From CAZHJG01 sp964533425 (GTDB taxonomy: Bacteria > Patescibacteriota > Saccharimonadia > Saccharimonadales > UBA4665): 5,620 bases of DNA. Positions 4,428-5,620 of this stretch are shown here, one piece after another (positions within the stretch are counted from its first letter, which is position 1; the number at the start of each line of letters is the position of its first letter). The notes under the pieces were generated by a model, which did no database searches, had not been told where the DNA came from, and worked only from the letters and a program-made list of their open reading frames with translations. The position numbers and the translations under genes were made by a program. The stretch covers positions 1 to 5,620 of the forward strand of contig CAZHJG010000047.1 in the NCBI GenBank assembly GCA_964533425.1, written 5' to 3'.

Positions 4428-5620
4428 CCAGTACGAGGACGATATTTATGCGCTCTGGGAGAAGAGTGGCGTCTTTACGGCTGACCCGAAATCAGGGAAG
4501 GAACACTTTTCGATCGCCATGCCGCCGCCGAATGAGACAGGGACGCTGCACATCGGTCATGCTTTGTTTTTAACGCTACAGGACATTTTGGCCAGGCATG
4601 CCCGCCAACAGGGGAAAGACGTATTGTGGTTGCCGGGGACAGATCATGCGGCGCTGGCGGTCAACGCCATTATCGAGAAGCAGCTGGTCGAAGAGGGAAC
4701 TGACAAGCATAAGCTTGGGCGCGAGGAATTCATGCGTCGAACCCGCGATTTCGTGGGTAATAGCCGAGAGACCATCAATAACCAGATACGGGCCATGGGC
4801 GCCAGCGCCGACTGGACTCGGGCGCGTTACACCTTGGACGAGGCTTTGAATCGCTGTGTCAATGAGACATTCGTGAAAATGTATAATGATGGGCTCATTT
4901 ACAGGGGTCATCGCATCGTTAACTGGGATCCGAAACTGGAGACTAATGTCTCCGACGACGAGGTTGTCTACAAGGAAGAGAAGGGGAAGTTTTATACCTT
5001 CAAGTATGGGCCATTCGAGATTGGCACGGCGCGGCCGGAGACGAAGTTTGGCGACAAGTATGTCGTGATGCATCCGGATGACAAGCGCTACGCTGAGTAT
5101 AAGCATGGCGATACGCTGGAAGTGGAGTGGATCAATGGGCCGATCACGGCCACCATTATCAAGGATGAAGCGGTTGATCCGGCGTTTGGCACCGGTGTTA
5201 TGACCATCACGCCGTGGCACAGCCACATCGACTTCGAGATCGCCGAACGGCACGGGCTCGACAAGGAACAGATCATCGACTTTCACGGGAAACTGCTGCC
5301 GATTGCCGTTGGATTTGAAGGCCAGCCAATCGAAGAGGCACGGCCGAAGATTGTCGAGAAGCTAGAGAAGAAGGGCTTGCTGGTCAACGTCGACGAGAAT
5401 TACACGCATAACGTGGCGCTGAACGACCGGGGCAAAGGCGTTATCGAGCCGCAAATTCGCCTGCAGTGGTTCGTCGACGTCAATAAGCCAATAGTGGATT
5501 GGAAAGGGAAGCAGCGCAGCCTGAAGGAAGTGCTGCAGAGCGTTATCAGGGAAGGGGACATCGAGCTGGTGCCCAAGCGCTTTGAGAAGATTTACTTCCA
5601 TTGGATCGACAATCTGCGCG
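4399..5620 (+). CDS. valS: Valyl-tRNA synthetase, N-terminal part (3' end cut off)
   Basis: The frame is open from ATG 4399 to the right edge (407 codons), perhaps 45% of a usual ValRS. The class I enzyme charges tRNA-Val with valine and hydrolyses mischarged threonine. Visible elements are the start NLPKVYEANQYEDDIYALWE, the nucleotide-binding strand PPPNETGTLHIGHAL with HIGH at 51-54, PGTDHAAL (79-86), MGASADWTR, GLIYRGHRIVNWDPKL, and the inserted CP1 editing domain from about residue 195. That domain shows TARPETKFGD (210-219), FGTGVMTITPWHSHIDFE (263-280) and the return strand EPQIRLQWFVDVNK, which leads back to the catalytic core. KMSKS, the anticodon-binding domain and the C-terminal coiled coil lie beyond the window. 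An in-frame stop at 4387-4389 makes 4399 the first possible ATG. The editing pocket departs from the usual K-x-T-P-A-H-D. Codons are G-rich, unlike tsaD next door. Confidence 0.95.
   Translation, partial: MNLPKVYEANQYEDDIYALWEKSGVFTADPKSGKEHFSIAMPPPNETGTLHIGHALFLTLQDILARHARQQGKDVLWLPGTDHAALAVNAIIEKQLVEEGTDKHKLGREEFMRRTRDFVGNSRETINNQIRAMGASADWTRARYTLDEALNRCVNETFVKMYNDGLIYRGHRIVNWDPKLETNVSDDEVVYKEEKGKFYTFKYGPFEIGTARPETKFGDKYVVMHPDDKRYAEYKHGDTLEVEWINGPITATIIKDEAVDPAFGTGVMTITPWHSHIDFEIAERHGLDKEQIIDFHGKLLPIAVGFEGQPIEEARPKIVEKLEKKGLLVNVDENYTHNVALNDRGKGVIEPQIRLQWFVDVNKPIVDWKGKQRSLKEVLQSVIREGDIELVPKRFEKIYFHWIDNLR

Noticed and set aside
4576..5286. Long open frame of 236 codons on the minus strand
   Set aside because: It is antisense to valS, whose motifs (HIGH, TARPET, GTG...TP) are unmistakable in the plus frame. 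The minus frame shows no family motif.

Overview
The window looks like an ordinary stretch of chromosome from a small-genome bacterium. The best guess is a Patescibacteria (CPR) member, probably Saccharibacteria. The basis is protein-level resemblance only: a ValRS of the CPR type, a TsaD with a long linker between its metal-binding histidines and its GGHS motif, and a MurE-like ligase with almost nothing in front of its P-loop. No rRNA, tRNA, IS, phage gene or CRISPR array is visible, so the placement is inference.

Layout. Positions 1-518 (+) hold the C-terminal half of an amidinotransferase/dimethylargininase-fold protein. It converges on, and overlaps by 4 bases, a phosphoribosyltransferase-domain gene of unknown substrate (515-1522, -). 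Upstream of that, on the same strand, is a short-form MurE-like peptide ligase (1595-2959, -). A 173-base divergent region (2960-3132) carries a nested palindromic repeat plus a half copy. Then come tsaD (3133-4200, +), a 198-base intergenic stretch with a second palindromic element, and the first 407 codons of valS (4399 to the right edge, +).

How the genes relate. tsaD (t6A37 modification of ANN-decoding tRNAs) and valS (tRNA-Val charging) both serve translation. The Mur ligase belongs to cell-wall precursor synthesis. The phosphoribosyltransferase is presumably a nucleobase or nucleotide salvage or sensing enzyme. They do not form one obvious pathway or operon, and each gene seems to have its own start signals.

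The most notable points are architectural. (1) Three of the four gene starts in view have a -10-like hexamer 7-8 bases before the ATG, implying leaderless mRNAs; the phosphoribosyltransferase promoter is nearly consensus. (2) The plus strand is strongly C-biased up to the end of tsaD whichever strand is coding, and becomes G-biased at once in valS, so the GC skew flips within the 198-base gap that holds a palindrome. (3) Two related nested palindromes flank tsaD. (4) The amidinotransferase lacks the usual catalytic His and the MurE-like ligase has several altered motif residues. I see no convincing new multi-gene system.
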